DNA from: Candidatus Methanoperedens sp.
GTDB taxonomy: Archaea; Halobacteriota; Methanosarcinia; Methanosarcinales; Methanoperedenaceae
NCBI GenBank assembly: GCA_026552975.1
Contig: JAPMTR010000072.1
Span: 1-60,457, forward strand
DNA: 60,457 nucleotides
Direction of reading: 5' to 3'
The first letter of the stretch is position 1; each line of letters starts with the position of its first letter. Positions 34,230-43,080 of this stretch are shown here, piece after piece. The position numbers and the translations under genes were made by a program. The notes under the pieces are model-generated. The model saw nothing but the letters and a program-made list of their open reading frames with translations. It searched no databases and was not told the DNA's origin.

Positions 34230-36500
34230 TTATCCCTTATAATTCCCACCAACCACTTCTCTTATCCTATCAGCCGTCTTTGGTCCCACAAGTTCGACAG
34301 CCATCAATTCCTCCCTGGTCGCAGTCATTATCCTTTCCACGCTGCCAAAATGACGAAGAAGATTCTTTGATACCACCGGCCCGATCTCAGAGATCGCAGA
34401 TACCAAATATTCCTGCTGTTGCGGAAGTGTTGAGGCAGTCTTTGACCCATGCAGGTTTACCTCCTTTTTCGAATCAGCCTGCTCCCTTTTTGCTATCACG
34501 CTTATTAATGCTGCTGTGTCTTCTTCATCCTTCGTGAACAATACGGGCACCCCGAAATCAACAGCGATAGTGGATAATGCGCCCCTGATCGAGTTAGGGT
34601 GGATCTGGCGCTTTGTATAGAGCCCCTCCCCCTCTATGATAAGAATAGGGCGGCTGTATGCGCGCACAAGGTCTGATATCTGGCCAAAAAGATCTCCGCC
34701 ATCAAGGAAAGTCCCAAGGAAATCATCAGCGGTTTTTCGCTCAATCCCCACGCGGTCACTTACCACATAATCGCCCACGGGCAGAGTTCTCAAAACGATC
34801 TCTACTCCAAGCTTTTCAAGAGAATGCGCGACATGGGACCGGATCTCCCTTTGATCAACATAAACACTCACCACATGAGTTTTTTTTTCAGGGTCTGGTA
34901 TATGAGCTTCCGGGAAATCCAATAATTTTGTCTGGCCATCCAGAACAGGATCAACGGGTTTTTCGTTTTCAAAGTCAATATCGATATTTTTCATTGTTTT
35001 GACCATCCGTTGCTCCTTCCTGTTGCTGCTCCAGAAGTATGCTTCATCTTTTGATCCTTTAGCAAGGAGAATAACAACCCGTCCCTCATGCTTCCTTCCT
35101 GTGCGTCCTTTTCGCTGGATGCTCCTTATTTCTGAAGGTATGGGTTCAAAAAAGACCACAAGATCGGTCGCGGGAATATCCAGCCCTTCTTCAGCTACCG
35201 ATGTGGCTACAAGTGTGTTATATTCGCCATCCTTGAATTTCTGTATTATCTCAACCTGCTGTTTCTGGGTAAGACCTTTATCATTGTAATTATTTGCCTG
35301 TCCCACGAATTTAACTGGCTTGATACCAGGAACTTCTAAAAGTGAATTTGCAACAAGTTCAGCAGTGTCCCTGTAATTCGTAAAAACGATAACTCGTGAT
35401 TGTGGGGCATCATTTATCTGCTTTTCAACGAGTTCTTTTACCATATTTAATTTAGGATTATTCCCATCACAGCCCGCAAGATGATGCACAGCCTGTTGCA
35501 TGCTCAGGTCTTCCATGAGACGTTTTGCGGCTTTGCTTCCGCTTTTTGAGCGTGCCTCATTATCAAGCTTTTCAAAATATTTAGATAAAGACGAAGCTCC
35601 CTGGGTATCTGAGATCTCGATAGCATGGCTCACTTTGAAGATCTCGGCAAGAAGTGATATTCCCTGGTAGATCTTCTGGTCAGGGAATGATCGAAGCTGG
35701 GCCTGCAATCGCACCTGGAGGTCAAGCATTTCTCTTTTTGAAAAATGTTTCTGAGGTTGGGGAATAATACCAAGCTCGCGCAATTTATCAAGCCTGTTGG
35801 TCAGGACTTTTTCCATTAACTGTTTCAAGCCTTTGATCTCGACAGGAACATCGACATATTTCCACTCGATGTCTTTATCGAAAATATATGGTTTGACGTC
35901 AGGATCGGAATCTGTCCTCATCTGGACCGATCTTATATGAAGATTTACGCAAACCTCCTGGATTTTTTCCGTGTTACTTCCCGGACTTGCTGTTATTCCA
36001 AGAACAAGGGGATCAGGGTTCTGGTTCGAATATTTTTCTGCTATATAGACGTATGAATAATTTCCTGTCCCCCTGTGGGCTTCATCAAAAATTATACATG
36101 AAACCTTCTCAAGGTCAATTTTTTTGGAAAGGAGATCGTTCTCAATGACCTGTGGCGTTGAAATTACAAGCTGTGATCTATCCCACATGCTTTCCCGCTT
36201 TCCCGGGGGGGTATTGCCTGTAAATAGAGTAATGTTTTCAGAAGGGACGTTCAGGACACTTTTAAAAAAAGCAAAATGTTGCTCCACAAGCGGTTTTGTG
36301 GGGGAAAGAAGGAGTACTTTACCTTTTGAAAGCCGCGATACCATTACAAGCAACGCTACAATAGTTTTTCCAAGACCGGTGGGAAGCACGACCAGAGTGG
36401 ATCTTTTAATAGCTTCACCGGCAAGGGCGAGCTGGTATAATCTTTGCTCGACTGTATTGGTTTTTATAAGATGATGGTTTATGTACTGGACATCATTCAT
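34230..36500 (-). CDS. hef: Hef: fork-structure helicase/nuclease
   Basis: A 756-residue XPF/FANCM-type protein that processes stalled or branched replication forks. The helicase part has motif I L-P-T-G-L-G-K-T (about 40-47), motif II I-F-D-E-A-H-R (about 140) and motif VI Q-R-K-G-R-T-G-R (about 461-468). The ERCC4 nuclease domain (about 545-680) has G-D-Y-V-V-S-D and the catalytic I-E-R-K-T-A-D-D-F. A tandem helix-hairpin-helix (about 690-750) is at the end. Length and order match euryarchaeal Hef. The nine-base gap to the upstream small gene suggests a two-gene transcript. Confidence 0.96.
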   Translation of the reverse strand: MNDVQYINHHLIKTNTVEQRLYQLALAGEAIKRSTLVVLPTGLGKTIVALLVMVSRLSKGKVLLLSPTKPLVEQHFAFFKSVLNVPSENITLFTGNTPPGKRESMWDRSQLVISTPQVIENDLLSKKIDLEKVSCIIFDEAHRGTGNYSYVYIAEKYSNQNPDPLVLGITASPGSNTEKIQEVCVNLHIRSVQMRTDSDPDVKPYIFDKDIEWKYVDVPVEIKGLKQLMEKVLTNRLDKLRELGIIPQPQKHFSKREMLDLQVRLQAQLRSFPDQKIYQGISLLAEIFKVSHAIEISDTQGASSLSKYFEKLDNEARSKSGSKAAKRLMEDLSMQQAVHHLAGCDGNNPKLNMVKELVEKQINDAPQSRVIVFTNYRDTAELVANSLLEVPGIKPVKFVGQANNYNDKGLTQKQQVEIIQKFKDGEYNTLVATSVAEEGLDIPATDLVVFFEPIPSEIRSIQRKGRTGRKHEGRVVILLAKGSKDEAYFWSSNRKEQRMVKTMKNIDIDFENEKPVDPVLDGQTKLLDFPEAHIPDPEKKTHVVSVYVDQREIRSHVAHSLEKLGVEIVLRTLPVGDYVVSDRVGIERKTADDFLGTFLDGGDLFGQISDLVRAYSRPILIIEGEGLYTKRQIHPNSIRGALSTIAVDFGVPVLFTKDEEDTAALISVIAKREQADSKKEVNLHGSKTASTLPQQQEYLVSAISEIGPVVSKNLLRHFGSVERIMTATREELMAVELVGPKTADRIREVVGGNYKG

Positions 36501-36509
36501 TCTTTGGAA

Positions 36510-36728
36510 CTAATCCATTGTTTCGCCTGTATCTTTCTGGCGAAGCTCAGAGAGTGAGAATGCGACCTGTTTTAATTTATATGTCTCAATATCGGTAGCC
36601 AGATCTCCCTTCTTTATTTCCTTTACCCTTTCAACTGGTAATCCCGAATATTGGGCTATTTGTTCGTATGTAAGCTTATGCATATGCAATAATTCAGTAA
36701 GATAACGTCTAGTTGCCGGAAGGGCCAT
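36510..36728 (-). CDS. Small helical protein with a helix-turn-helix-like segment
   Basis: A 72-residue protein. The middle (L-T-Y-E-Q-I-A-Q-Y-S-G-L-P-V-E-R-V-K-E-I) reads as a helix-turn-helix like those of XRE/sigma-type regulators. The start is the ATG 36726-36728, which has GGTGAT seven bases upstream. It sits nine bases in front of hef and diverges from the next gene. A DNA-binding role is inferred from the local pattern only. Confidence 0.6.
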   Translation of the reverse strand: MALPATRRYLTELLHMHKLTYEQIAQYSGLPVERVKEIKKGDLATDIETYKLKQVAFSLSELRQKDTGETMD

Positions 36729-36797
36729 ATTTATCACCGTTAATAGTATGGTTTAATACATAAGCTGGTATATCAAGGTTCTTATGGTGTTATAATA

Positions 36798-37118
36798 ATG
36801 GCAGAAAATGATATTGATGTGACCCATACAATTGAAACCGAAGTCGGTGGGGTCAAAAAGACGTTGAAGAAATACAAGAGGAAATGTACTGTTGTACGAG
36901 TTGCACAGGCAAAAGGCTGGAGAAATGTGGTTGTCCTGGATACTAAGGAAGGAAAAAAATATTTCTTCGGCAAAGTTTCTAATGCGCCTCCAGAGCTTGC
37001 TCCTGGTGAGGAATTATTTATAGGTTTTGAAGAAGTCCCTTATGAATTGCCAGGCATCAAACATAAAATAATCCTTATGACCCTCGATGGATTCCAGCTT
37101 GATTGGACTATGGTTTAA
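36798..37118 (+). CDS. Conserved archaeal-type 106-residue protein, unknown
   Basis: A 106-residue soluble protein rich in beta strands, with a basic patch (K-K-T-L-K-K-Y-K-R-K-C, about 19-29), V-V-V-L-D-T-K-E-G-K-K-Y-F-F-G (about 43-57) and a well-ordered C-terminal half. The pattern is that of a small globular beta domain, perhaps nucleic-acid binding, but I do not recognise the family. GGTG stands five bases before the ATG. The last four bases overlap the convergent gene's end. Confidence 0.65.
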   Translation: MAENDIDVTHTIETEVGGVKKTLKKYKRKCTVVRVAQAKGWRNVVVLDTKEGKKYFFGKVSNAPPELAPGEELFIGFEEVPYELPGIKHKIILMTLDGFQLDWTMV

Positions 37119-37825
37119 GGCTGTACGATAATAGTCCCTGACAGGCCTGTATCATTACCTTTTAGAACGAAACTGAATGTACCGGCCTTCAAAAACGTAT
37201 AATTCGTTCTTTTTGCATTGTTCAGGAATTTATCGTAAAATAAACCATCTTTGCTTACCAGGGTGACGGAGTAAATATCATTATTAGTCCAGAGTATTCC
37301 ATCACCAACCTTTATGGTTCGAATTTTTGGAGTAAAACCTTTTTTCACCTCAAGATAAACTGGAAATTGATTGCCTGAAGCGGTAACTTCTGGTGCTGGA
37401 GTGCTTGAGGGCGTCGGGACTGGAGTTTGTGTAATGATGGGAATTGGCCCCGGGGTTGTTGTTGCTACAGTCTGTTCTTCCTGTGCCGGATTCATAAAAA
37501 ATACATATGCAATTGCACCAACAACGAATATTGCTAGAATGATTGGAATAAGTTTGCTGACCCCTCCAGACGAATTGATTGGTTTTGAAATGGTGGAAGT
37601 CGCAACCTGCTTTCTGATCTGTGTTGTTGTCTCATATTTCTCTGATGCGCCTGCATCCGCCATTACCGGCTTTCCTACTATATCTCCTGCACCCGTCAGG
37701 TCTTTGTTCCATTTGCACTTCCCGCAGGTCACAGCTATCGGATAATCTATACTTCCAGAACCTAATTTCTTCTGGATCGTCTTTGTTATGAGGGTTTCAC
37801 CACATTCAGGGCATTTATCTTCCAT
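37115..37825 (-). CDS. Zinc-ribbon, single-pass membrane protein with a copper-less cupredoxin-like domain
   Basis: A 236-residue protein in four parts. The zinc ribbon (C-P-E-C-G at 4-8 and C-G-K-C-K at 34-38) is presumably cytoplasmic. A linker leads to a transmembrane helix (about 90-110). A Pro/Thr-rich spacer (about 118-147) leads to an extracytoplasmic beta domain (about 150-236). The last part (V-G-D-G-I-L-W-T-N-N-D, later T-Y/F-L-K-A-G-T-F-S-F-V-L-K-G, G-T-I-I-V) has the pattern of plastocyanin-like cupredoxins. However, the usual His, Cys, His and Met positions are occupied by other residues, so copper binding is not expected. The function is unknown. Confidence 0.7.
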   Translation of the reverse strand: MEDKCPECGETLITKTIQKKLGSGSIDYPIAVTCGKCKWNKDLTGAGDIVGKPVMADAGASEKYETTTQIRKQVATSTISKPINSSGGVSKLIPIILAIFVVGAIAYVFFMNPAQEEQTVATTTPGPIPIITQTPVPTPSSTPAPEVTASGNQFPVYLEVKKGFTPKIRTIKVGDGILWTNNDIYSVTLVSKDGLFYDKFLNNAKRTNYTFLKAGTFSFVLKGNDTGLSGTIIVQP

Positions 37826-37964
37826 TTCGACACCGTACTAAATTCCTTCGTTTGCAGTATATAAATATATCGACCCATTTTTCAATAAATGGACATATTT
37901 TAACCTGGATCGGAATGTTCGTACCAAACCATTAAATATAGTCGTGTATTATTAGGCCTACTGC

Positions 37965-38071
37965 GCTCCGATAGTGTAGTAGGCCAATCATTCTGGCCTT
38001 TCAAGTTTTTGCGCCCAAAGGCGTTAAAATAAAGATAGCCAGTGACTCGGGTTCAAATCCCGATCGGAGCA
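37965..38071 (+). tRNA. tRNA-Glu (TTC) with a 33-base intron
   Basis: A full cloverleaf: acceptor GCTCCGA with TCGGAGC and A73, anticodon stem CTGGC/GCCAG, and T arm TCGGG-TTCAAAT-CCCGA. The loop C-T-T-T-C-A gives anticodon TTC. An intron of about 33 bases (38004-38036) sits after position 37, the usual archaeal site, and contains a GCGCC/GGCGT-like hairpin. A TATA-like cattaaatatag lies about 25-35 bases before the gene (37930-37941). Confidence 0.93.
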
Positions 38072-38170
38072 CATACATTTTCTTTATACTCCTATCTTTT
38101 GGTCCAGTACAGTTTTAATAAAATCCGTTCAAGAATACAATCTGTACGAGTTCCAGTGTTGCATCCCAAC

Positions 38171-38203
38171 ATATAAATCTTTAAATACCCTATATAAAGG
38201 TGA
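38171..38203 (+). promoter_or_regulatory. Promoter and ribosome-binding site of tbp
   Basis: An AT-rich double TATA-like element (atataaatctttaaat, 38171-38186) is followed by AAGGTGA at 38197-38203, four bases before the tbp ATG. The box is 22-37 bases from the start codon, so the leader is very short. TBP would be expected to bind this box itself; that autoregulation is only inference. Confidence 0.5.
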
Positions 38204-38207
38204 GAAT

Positions 38208-38774
38208 ATGGTAAATACTACGGAACAAAAGAAGTCTATAAAAATAGAAAATGTTGTTGCATCAACGGCTATTGGAGCAAAACTTGACCTGAATCAAGTC
38301 ATCACCGTTTTTGAAGGAGCAGAGTATAACAAAGAAAGATTCCCTGGAGTTGTTTACAGGACAACATCCCCGAAAACCGCAGCTCTAATTTTTGGCAGTG
38401 GCAAGATCGTTTGTACTGGAGCAAAAAGTATTGCCGATGTATACACTGGCCTTACAAAAGTGTTTGATAAAATACGAGAAATGGGTACCCAGATCACTGA
38501 TCAGCCTGAAATTAAGATACAGAATATCGTTGCATCAGCAAATCTTGGAAGAGTTCTCAACCTAAATGCAGTTGCTATTGGTCTTGGGCTTGAGAATATT
38601 GAATATGAACCTGAGCAATTCCCCGGTCTTGTTTACAGGATGTCCAACCCCAAAGTGGTCATGCTATTGTTCGGCTCTGGCAAAATTGTAATAACAGGCG
38701 GCAAGAAACCAGAGGATGCAGAAGCAGCAGTCGAGAAGGTAGTTATAGAACTTGATGGATTAGGTCTGCTTTAA
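38208..38774 (+). CDS. tbp: TATA-box-binding protein
   Basis: A 188-residue TBP with the two direct repeats of about 90 residues. Each has I-x-I-x-N-V/I-V-A-S-(T/A)-x-(I/L)-G, F-P-G-(V/L)-V-Y-R and F-G-S-G-K-I-V, at about 11-95 and 101-185. TBP recruits TFB and RNA polymerase to archaeal promoters. Length is normal, without the acidic tail seen in some archaea. It is a single gene downstream of tRNA-Glu. Methanosarcinales often have several tbp copies, and this could be one of them. Confidence 0.97.
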   Translation: MVNTTEQKKSIKIENVVASTAIGAKLDLNQVITVFEGAEYNKERFPGVVYRTTSPKTAALIFGSGKIVCTGAKSIADVYTGLTKVFDKIREMGTQITDQPEIKIQNIVASANLGRVLNLNAVAIGLGLENIEYEPEQFPGLVYRMSNPKVVMLLFGSGKIVITGGKKPEDAEAAVEKVVIELDGLGLL

Positions 38775-38779
38775 TAAAC

Positions 38780-38926
38780 TTGACTATTGGAGGAATTTTA
38801 GGGACAGTTGCGGGTGTAATCGTTACTCACCGATTGAAAAAGTCATTCGAAGCTCAAGGATCAGCAACGCAATTGTTCCAACTCACTGTCGGTGAGAAAG
38901 GAAACTGGCATGATATTTTGACTTAA
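38780..38926 (+). pseudogene. Short coding remnant after tbp
   Basis: A TTG-started 48-codon frame directly behind tbp. It reads L-T-I-G-G-I-L-G-T-V-A-G-V-I-V-T-H-R-L and ends G-N-W-H-D-I-L-T. The first part looks like the end of a membrane helix with a basic stop-transfer, as if it were the C-terminal piece of a lost membrane protein. It has no clear ribosome-binding site. The rest of 38927-39089 holds nothing I can identify. Confidence 0.3.
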
Positions 38927-39089
38927 ATAATTTGAATTTATTGTGTAGAGTTTTTGCTTCTTAAAAACGAAAAAATCCGCGTAATCGCAACTATTCACCA
39001 GTTTTATTTGAGCTTGAGAAACCTGCCAGTAAAGATTTAATCGAACGGCATAATTGGATCAGAAGTAAGTTCTACAAGCCCTATTTTTT

Positions 39090-39302
39090 TTAGATGAACT
39101 TCTTCACTGCCTGGCACCCGGTAAAATTATTAGGATAATTGTTTATATTATCATGTACGCAACCACTACACTGCATCATGGTTCTAGAATTGTATGTCGG
39201 GTTTTTCAATAATCTTCTTATGTGGCAATATGTTTTTTCAAAACAGGAAGGGATATTTTCGGGCTGTTCTAATTGTTCTTCATTTACTTTATCTTTTTTC
39301 AT
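39090..39302 (-). CDS. Small Cys-containing protein, unknown
   Basis: A 70-residue hydrophilic frame with five cysteines (I-P-S-C-F, T-Y-C-H-I-R-R, M-M-Q-C-S-G-C-V-H, G-C-Q-A-V). It could be a small metal-binding protein. The next upstream stretch, 39303-39548, has no convincing gene, but another Cys-rich minus-strand frame there (ending A-A-D-I-E-S-A-S-R-T-K at about 39327) may be the tail of a lost gene. No family is recognised. Confidence 0.4.
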   Translation of the reverse strand: MKKDKVNEEQLEQPENIPSCFEKTYCHIRRLLKNPTYNSRTMMQCSGCVHDNINNYPNNFTGCQAVKKFI

Positions 39303-39548
39303 TTTAACCTTGTATGTATTTTATTTTGTCCTTGAGGCTGATTCAATGTCTGCGGCGATCTTGCATTTTGTGAAGACATCACAAGAAGGCATCCGGCATA
39401 CTTTAACTTTTGTTTGTATTTTTACACGAAGACATACGCGTTGCGACGATCACAAAAGAGTGCGCCCCCGAGTTTCCAATATGTCGGTTCATGTTTTTCT
39501 CAAAACGGGAACTCTTCGAACGTTGACTAATATCAGGATCAGAGTGGT

Positions 39549-39902
39549 TTATTTTTTGCGCCAGCTAACAATAATAGGCAGGACAAAGGTCAATGTGTAA
39601 TACAGATACACATCCAGTTTATAATATCCATCCACTGGCTTAAATAATTTAACCAGAAAAAAGTAATCAAAAATAATGGCAATGAGTGTCCAGATAACAG
39701 CCAGCAAAGCATAATATTGAAGTGTATTCTTTTTTATTTTTTTTATCAATATCCAGATCGTGATTATTGTCCCGATCGGCATAATGACCCAGCCAACCAT
39801 TGAAAGCTGTACAAAGGGAAAAAGTAATATCCCAAGCGCATAGCCGATGAGCCAGAGAATGAATCCCCAGCCAAAAGCATCTTTATAGAATTGTTTGGTC
39901 AT
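39549..39902 (-). CDS. Four-helix membrane protein, unknown
   Basis: A 117-residue protein with four hydrophobic segments (about 10-30, 34-53, 62-82 and 95-112) separated by short charged loops such as K-K-I-K-K-N. This resembles small archaeal integral membrane proteins of unknown role. It starts at the ATG 39900-39902. No neighbour suggests a function. Confidence 0.6.
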   Translation of the reverse strand: MTKQFYKDAFGWGFILWLIGYALGILLFPFVQLSMVGWVIMPIGTIITIWILIKKIKKNTLQYYALLAVIWTLIAIIFDYFFLVKLFKPVDGYYKLDVYLYYTLTFVLPIIVSWRKK

Positions 39903-40156
39903 AATATTTTCAGGATATTGCCGTTTATTTTTAGTTTGATAACTGTAATATCGTTTTATAATTTATAAACCTTATTGAATTGTAATAAACTATTTATATC
40001 TTGGAACACACTATTTATATTGGGAGAAGAAAACTGAGGATACTCCACAATGCCCATCTGTTGTTATTCAGGTTGAGAAAACGAAAAAAAGGACACATCT
40101 CTTCTATCGCCATGTTTAGCAGCAATCGTGACAGTCCCTCTTATAGTGCCTCTATA

Positions 40157-41962
40157 TCAATCCCCTGCAGCCATCACGATTCCGGTAATATTTCCCGTCG
40201 GTTTCTTCTCAAGCTCGATATCCTGGATCATGACCGCCCTGTATTCTGTTACGACCGTTATTGAACTATTCGTATAATAATCCGGAACAAGGGAAGCAGT
40301 AATATCAAATGAACCTGAAATAACTTTAAGGGAATAGAACCCGGTTTCATTTGTTACATTAAAAGCACCAATAGTAGATACCAGAACACCTGGGACAGTC
40401 GATCTATTGACCTTATCGATTACCGTTCCGTTAATATACCTCTCAAGGGGCATTATTGTTGTAGAAGTATTGGTAACCATGGTGGCATTCATCGTGCCAT
40501 TTATGTCCACAGTTCTTGTCCCAATAGTGTATCTTCCCGGGATCAGACCCGAAGCATTGTAATACTGCACACCTTTATCTACATCTTCCAGGTATTCGCC
40601 ATCCAGATATACCATCACTTTTGCAAGATCATCATCTGCCGGATCTGTCCATGTCCAGTTTATAAAATTTGTTGCATAGCTTATATTATGAAGATACGTC
40701 ACAGATGCAGGAGGTATCGAATCGACAAGGAATGAAACAGCATTAGAGTCACGCAAGCCTGTATGGTTATCCCTGGCACTGACTACAAGGTTGTTCCATC
40801 CCTCACCTGCTGTTATATTAATATTATCGGAAGGAGTGAAAGGTTCGTCCCCTGTTCCATTAAGATTATATTTCCATTCAGAAACTTCCCTATCTGCCGA
40901 TACGATCAATGGGATCTGAGTAATATGATAGATGATACCCTGTGGTGATGATATCGTAACAAAACTGTATCGGGTAACTTTACCGTTAATAGTTCCAGTT
41001 GGTTTTCTGATAAGATCAATATCCTGGATCACTTCCAGATTCGATCCTGTCGTGACCGGTACGGAATCGTTATTATTATATCTAATATCATTAATAGTCG
41101 CGTTAAGCTGATATGATCCTGGGGTTACATTAAAAGAATAGAATCCGGATGCATCTGTTATCGTTGTGTTACCGATATTGGTGGTTACTTTTACTCCTGA
41201 AAGACCGTCATGAGTAACATTGTCCCTTACAGTACCATTTATGAATCGATATCCTGGAAGAGTCGTAGTTACATTTGTCAGAGGAAGGTGATCAATATTA
41301 TTCGTCCCTATTTCGAATGTTTGGTCGCATATCCCTTCACCATTGTTCGTACACATCTGGCTAAAGCCATTGCCTGCAGGAGCTGCCCAGAAGTTTCCAC
41401 CAATTTTTGATCCACCGATGATGTTTATTCCGGATATTTTTGTCGTATTCCAGTAATTAAAATTGGTGTCAACGATAGCATTAGTCATGGAATTATTGAA
41501 ATAATTATTATATATGAAATTGTTCGCAGAATTGACCAGATATATTCCATTTGAATTATTCGATGCATTATTGCCCGTCAAATTACTGTTGGAGGAATTT
41601 TCTACATAAAATCCATATGCAAAATTATTTAGTGTAATGTTTTTTACAGTTACATTTGTAATCGGATATGTAGCATTATGTATGAGAACACCGATAGACC
41701 CTGAAACGGCCAAATTGCCGATCACGAAATGATCTTGTGCCTCAAAATTCACATTGCTTGAAGTAATAATTATACAGGATACAACGGCTTCATTACCTGC
41801 ATTCCATATATTTTCTGTGAGTTCATAATCACCTATTGAATTGATCTGGCCACATTGAGTTATCGGCGTAGCTCCAAGAGCGCTTCCTGAGAATAGCATT
41901 AATAAAGTTGATACGATCACTATTCTGAAGTTATATCTCATATAAAAATTGCCTGTATACAT
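40157..41962 (-). CDS. Secreted beta-helix surface protein with carboxypeptidase-regulatory-like repeats
   Basis: A 601-residue exported protein. A signal peptide ends near S-G-S-A-L-G-A (about residue 30). A NosD-like right-handed beta-helix (about 60-190) has Asn-rich rungs such as S-N-L-T-G-N-N-A-S-N-N-S-N-G-I-Y. Two carboxypeptidase-regulatory-like beta sandwiches (about 240-320 and 510-600; G-F-Y-S-F-N-V-T-P-G-S-Y, G-F-Y-S-L-K-V-I-S-G-S) flank a fibronectin-III-like part with P-P-A-S-V-T-Y. Many N-x-S/T sites suggest glycosylation. It ends after the last domain without a membrane anchor or sorting tail, so it may be truncated or soluble. AGGTGG stands four bases before the ATG. Confidence 0.8.
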   Translation of the reverse strand: MYTGNFYMRYNFRIVIVSTLLMLFSGSALGATPITQCGQINSIGDYELTENIWNAGNEAVVSCIIITSSNVNFEAQDHFVIGNLAVSGSIGVLIHNATYPITNVTVKNITLNNFAYGFYVENSSNSNLTGNNASNNSNGIYLVNSANNFIYNNYFNNSMTNAIVDTNFNYWNTTKISGINIIGGSKIGGNFWAAPAGNGFSQMCTNNGEGICDQTFEIGTNNIDHLPLTNVTTTLPGYRFINGTVRDNVTHDGLSGVKVTTNIGNTTITDASGFYSFNVTPGSYQLNATINDIRYNNNDSVPVTTGSNLEVIQDIDLIRKPTGTINGKVTRYSFVTISSPQGIIYHITQIPLIVSADREVSEWKYNLNGTGDEPFTPSDNINITAGEGWNNLVVSARDNHTGLRDSNAVSFLVDSIPPASVTYLHNISYATNFINWTWTDPADDDLAKVMVYLDGEYLEDVDKGVQYYNASGLIPGRYTIGTRTVDINGTMNATMVTNTSTTIMPLERYINGTVIDKVNRSTVPGVLVSTIGAFNVTNETGFYSLKVISGSFDITASLVPDYYTNSSITVVTEYRAVMIQDIELEKKPTGNITGIVMAAGD

Positions 41963-42187
41963 CTCTCCACCTATCCATTGATTGTAATTACAGATATTAA
42001 ATTTCTAAATTCATACCCGCATTTTGTTTAGATATCTAAAACTATTTATAACTTTTGTTTTTATATTGTATACGTTATTATAATTATTATTATGATTATT
42101 GATATTCTTTAGAGAATTTGCTTTTAACACAAATTAGCAATTGCTTCCTTGATCTTATTATTTAAAAAAAACCTCATGATAAATTGA

Positions 42188-42261
42188 TGGGCCCGTTGCG
42201 ATTTGAACGCAAGACCTCTCGGTTATCAGCCGAGCGCTCCACCTGGCTAAGCTACGGGCCC
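42188..42261 (-). tRNA. tRNA-Ile (GAT)
   Basis: A 74-base cloverleaf on the minus strand: acceptor GGGCCCG/CGGGCCC with A73, D arm AGCTTAGCCAGGTGGAGC, anticodon stem CTCGG/CCGAG with loop C-T-G-A-T-A-A, and T arm TTGCG-TTCAAAT-CGCAA. The anticodon GAT gives isoleucine. No intron is present. A TATA-like tttaaat lies about 35 bases upstream on the minus strand. Confidence 0.96.
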
Positions 42262-42505
42262 TAGGATACCGCCCATATTACGCCATCCGATTTAAACCTT
42301 ATCTTTTTAAATCCAAGACTTTACAGAATTAACTCGAACTTATCGATATATTTATCTAAAAATATTCATCTATACAAATACAAAATTTAGATTTATTCCA
42401 TTAGAGGTGATTAATTAATGCCCAATGCTTCAATAAGTCATATGGAAGTATTATTATCTTAGGAATATTAAACATTGCCATAATGGAAAAGGTGAGGTGT
42501 TCAAT

Positions 42506-43047
42506 TTGGATAAATTTGAAGCAGCTGTGGCGTACTTTAACGAAAAAAATCGAGACTATGCACAGGAGCGAGTTAGATGCTCTTGTAGAAGAGCGCATAC
42601 ATTATACGATCAAGTATGCAAGTGAGTCGTCACTTCAAGAAATGATTGCGCATGCGGCCGGACACACATGAAGATCCTTAACCCTCAGCGCGAATCTGAG
42701 ACTTTCTGGGTGGCAGAAACACCTTTTAACCGTGTGGATGTCGAACGGGGAGTTTTCCAGCGCGAGAATATGGAATACCTTACAGGTGAATATGAGGCGT
42801 TCCTTTATGGCGGAGATGACGAGAATGAGATTATAATGAGGGTGAGCGTTGAGTGCCTTGACCGGGAAAAGTGTGACCGAAAACTGGTCGAAGAGAACTT
42901 CCTGAAGTCATTTTTTACATATAAGCCGCATCTTGCAGAGGCGTATACAGATGAGACTTTCAAGATCATCTTAACTTTGCAGGTCTTTCGCAGCTTGAGC
43001 TTCATCGTATCAAAGGAAGGCCAAAGAGGATCGTGGATCGAAGATAG
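42506..43047 (+). pseudogene. Coenzyme F390 synthetase (PaaK-like) pseudogene with frameshifts and internal deletion
   Basis: The remains of an AMP-forming ligase of the F390 synthetase/PaaK family, which adenylates coenzyme F420. Translation starts at a TTG (42506) behind GGTGAGGTG and gives F-E-A-A-V-A-Y-F-N-E-K. At a run of seven A the frame shifts to I-E-T-M-H-R-S-E-L-D-A-L-V-E-E-R, the family's N-terminus, as far as Y-T-I-K-Y-A-S-E-S-S. Most of the protein is then missing. The C-terminus returns in a third frame with C-A-C-G-R-T-H-M-K-I-L-N-P-Q and P-F-N-R-V-D-V-E-R-G-V-F-Q-R. After F-K-I-I another shift restores N-F-A-G-L-S-Q-L-E-L-H-R-I-K-G-R-P-K. An intact homologue has about 430 residues, so roughly 200-250 are deleted. 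No function is expected. Confidence 0.85.
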
Positions 43048-43080
43048 ATCCAAACAATATTATTATCAGGTGAGACTATT

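Noticed and set aside
39331..39548. Possible Cys-rich minus-strand frame ending A-A-D-I-E-S-A-S-R-T-K
   Set aside because: There is no usable start codon with a ribosome-binding site before the cysteines. It may be the tail of a lost gene but cannot be supported as one.
40001..40264. 87-codon plus-strand frame at the end of the beta-helix gene
   Set aside because: Half of it is antisense to the surface protein and the rest has no coding character.
42401..42598. 65-codon minus-strand frame over the F390 synthetase start
   Set aside because: It is antisense to the recognisable N-terminus of the pseudogene.
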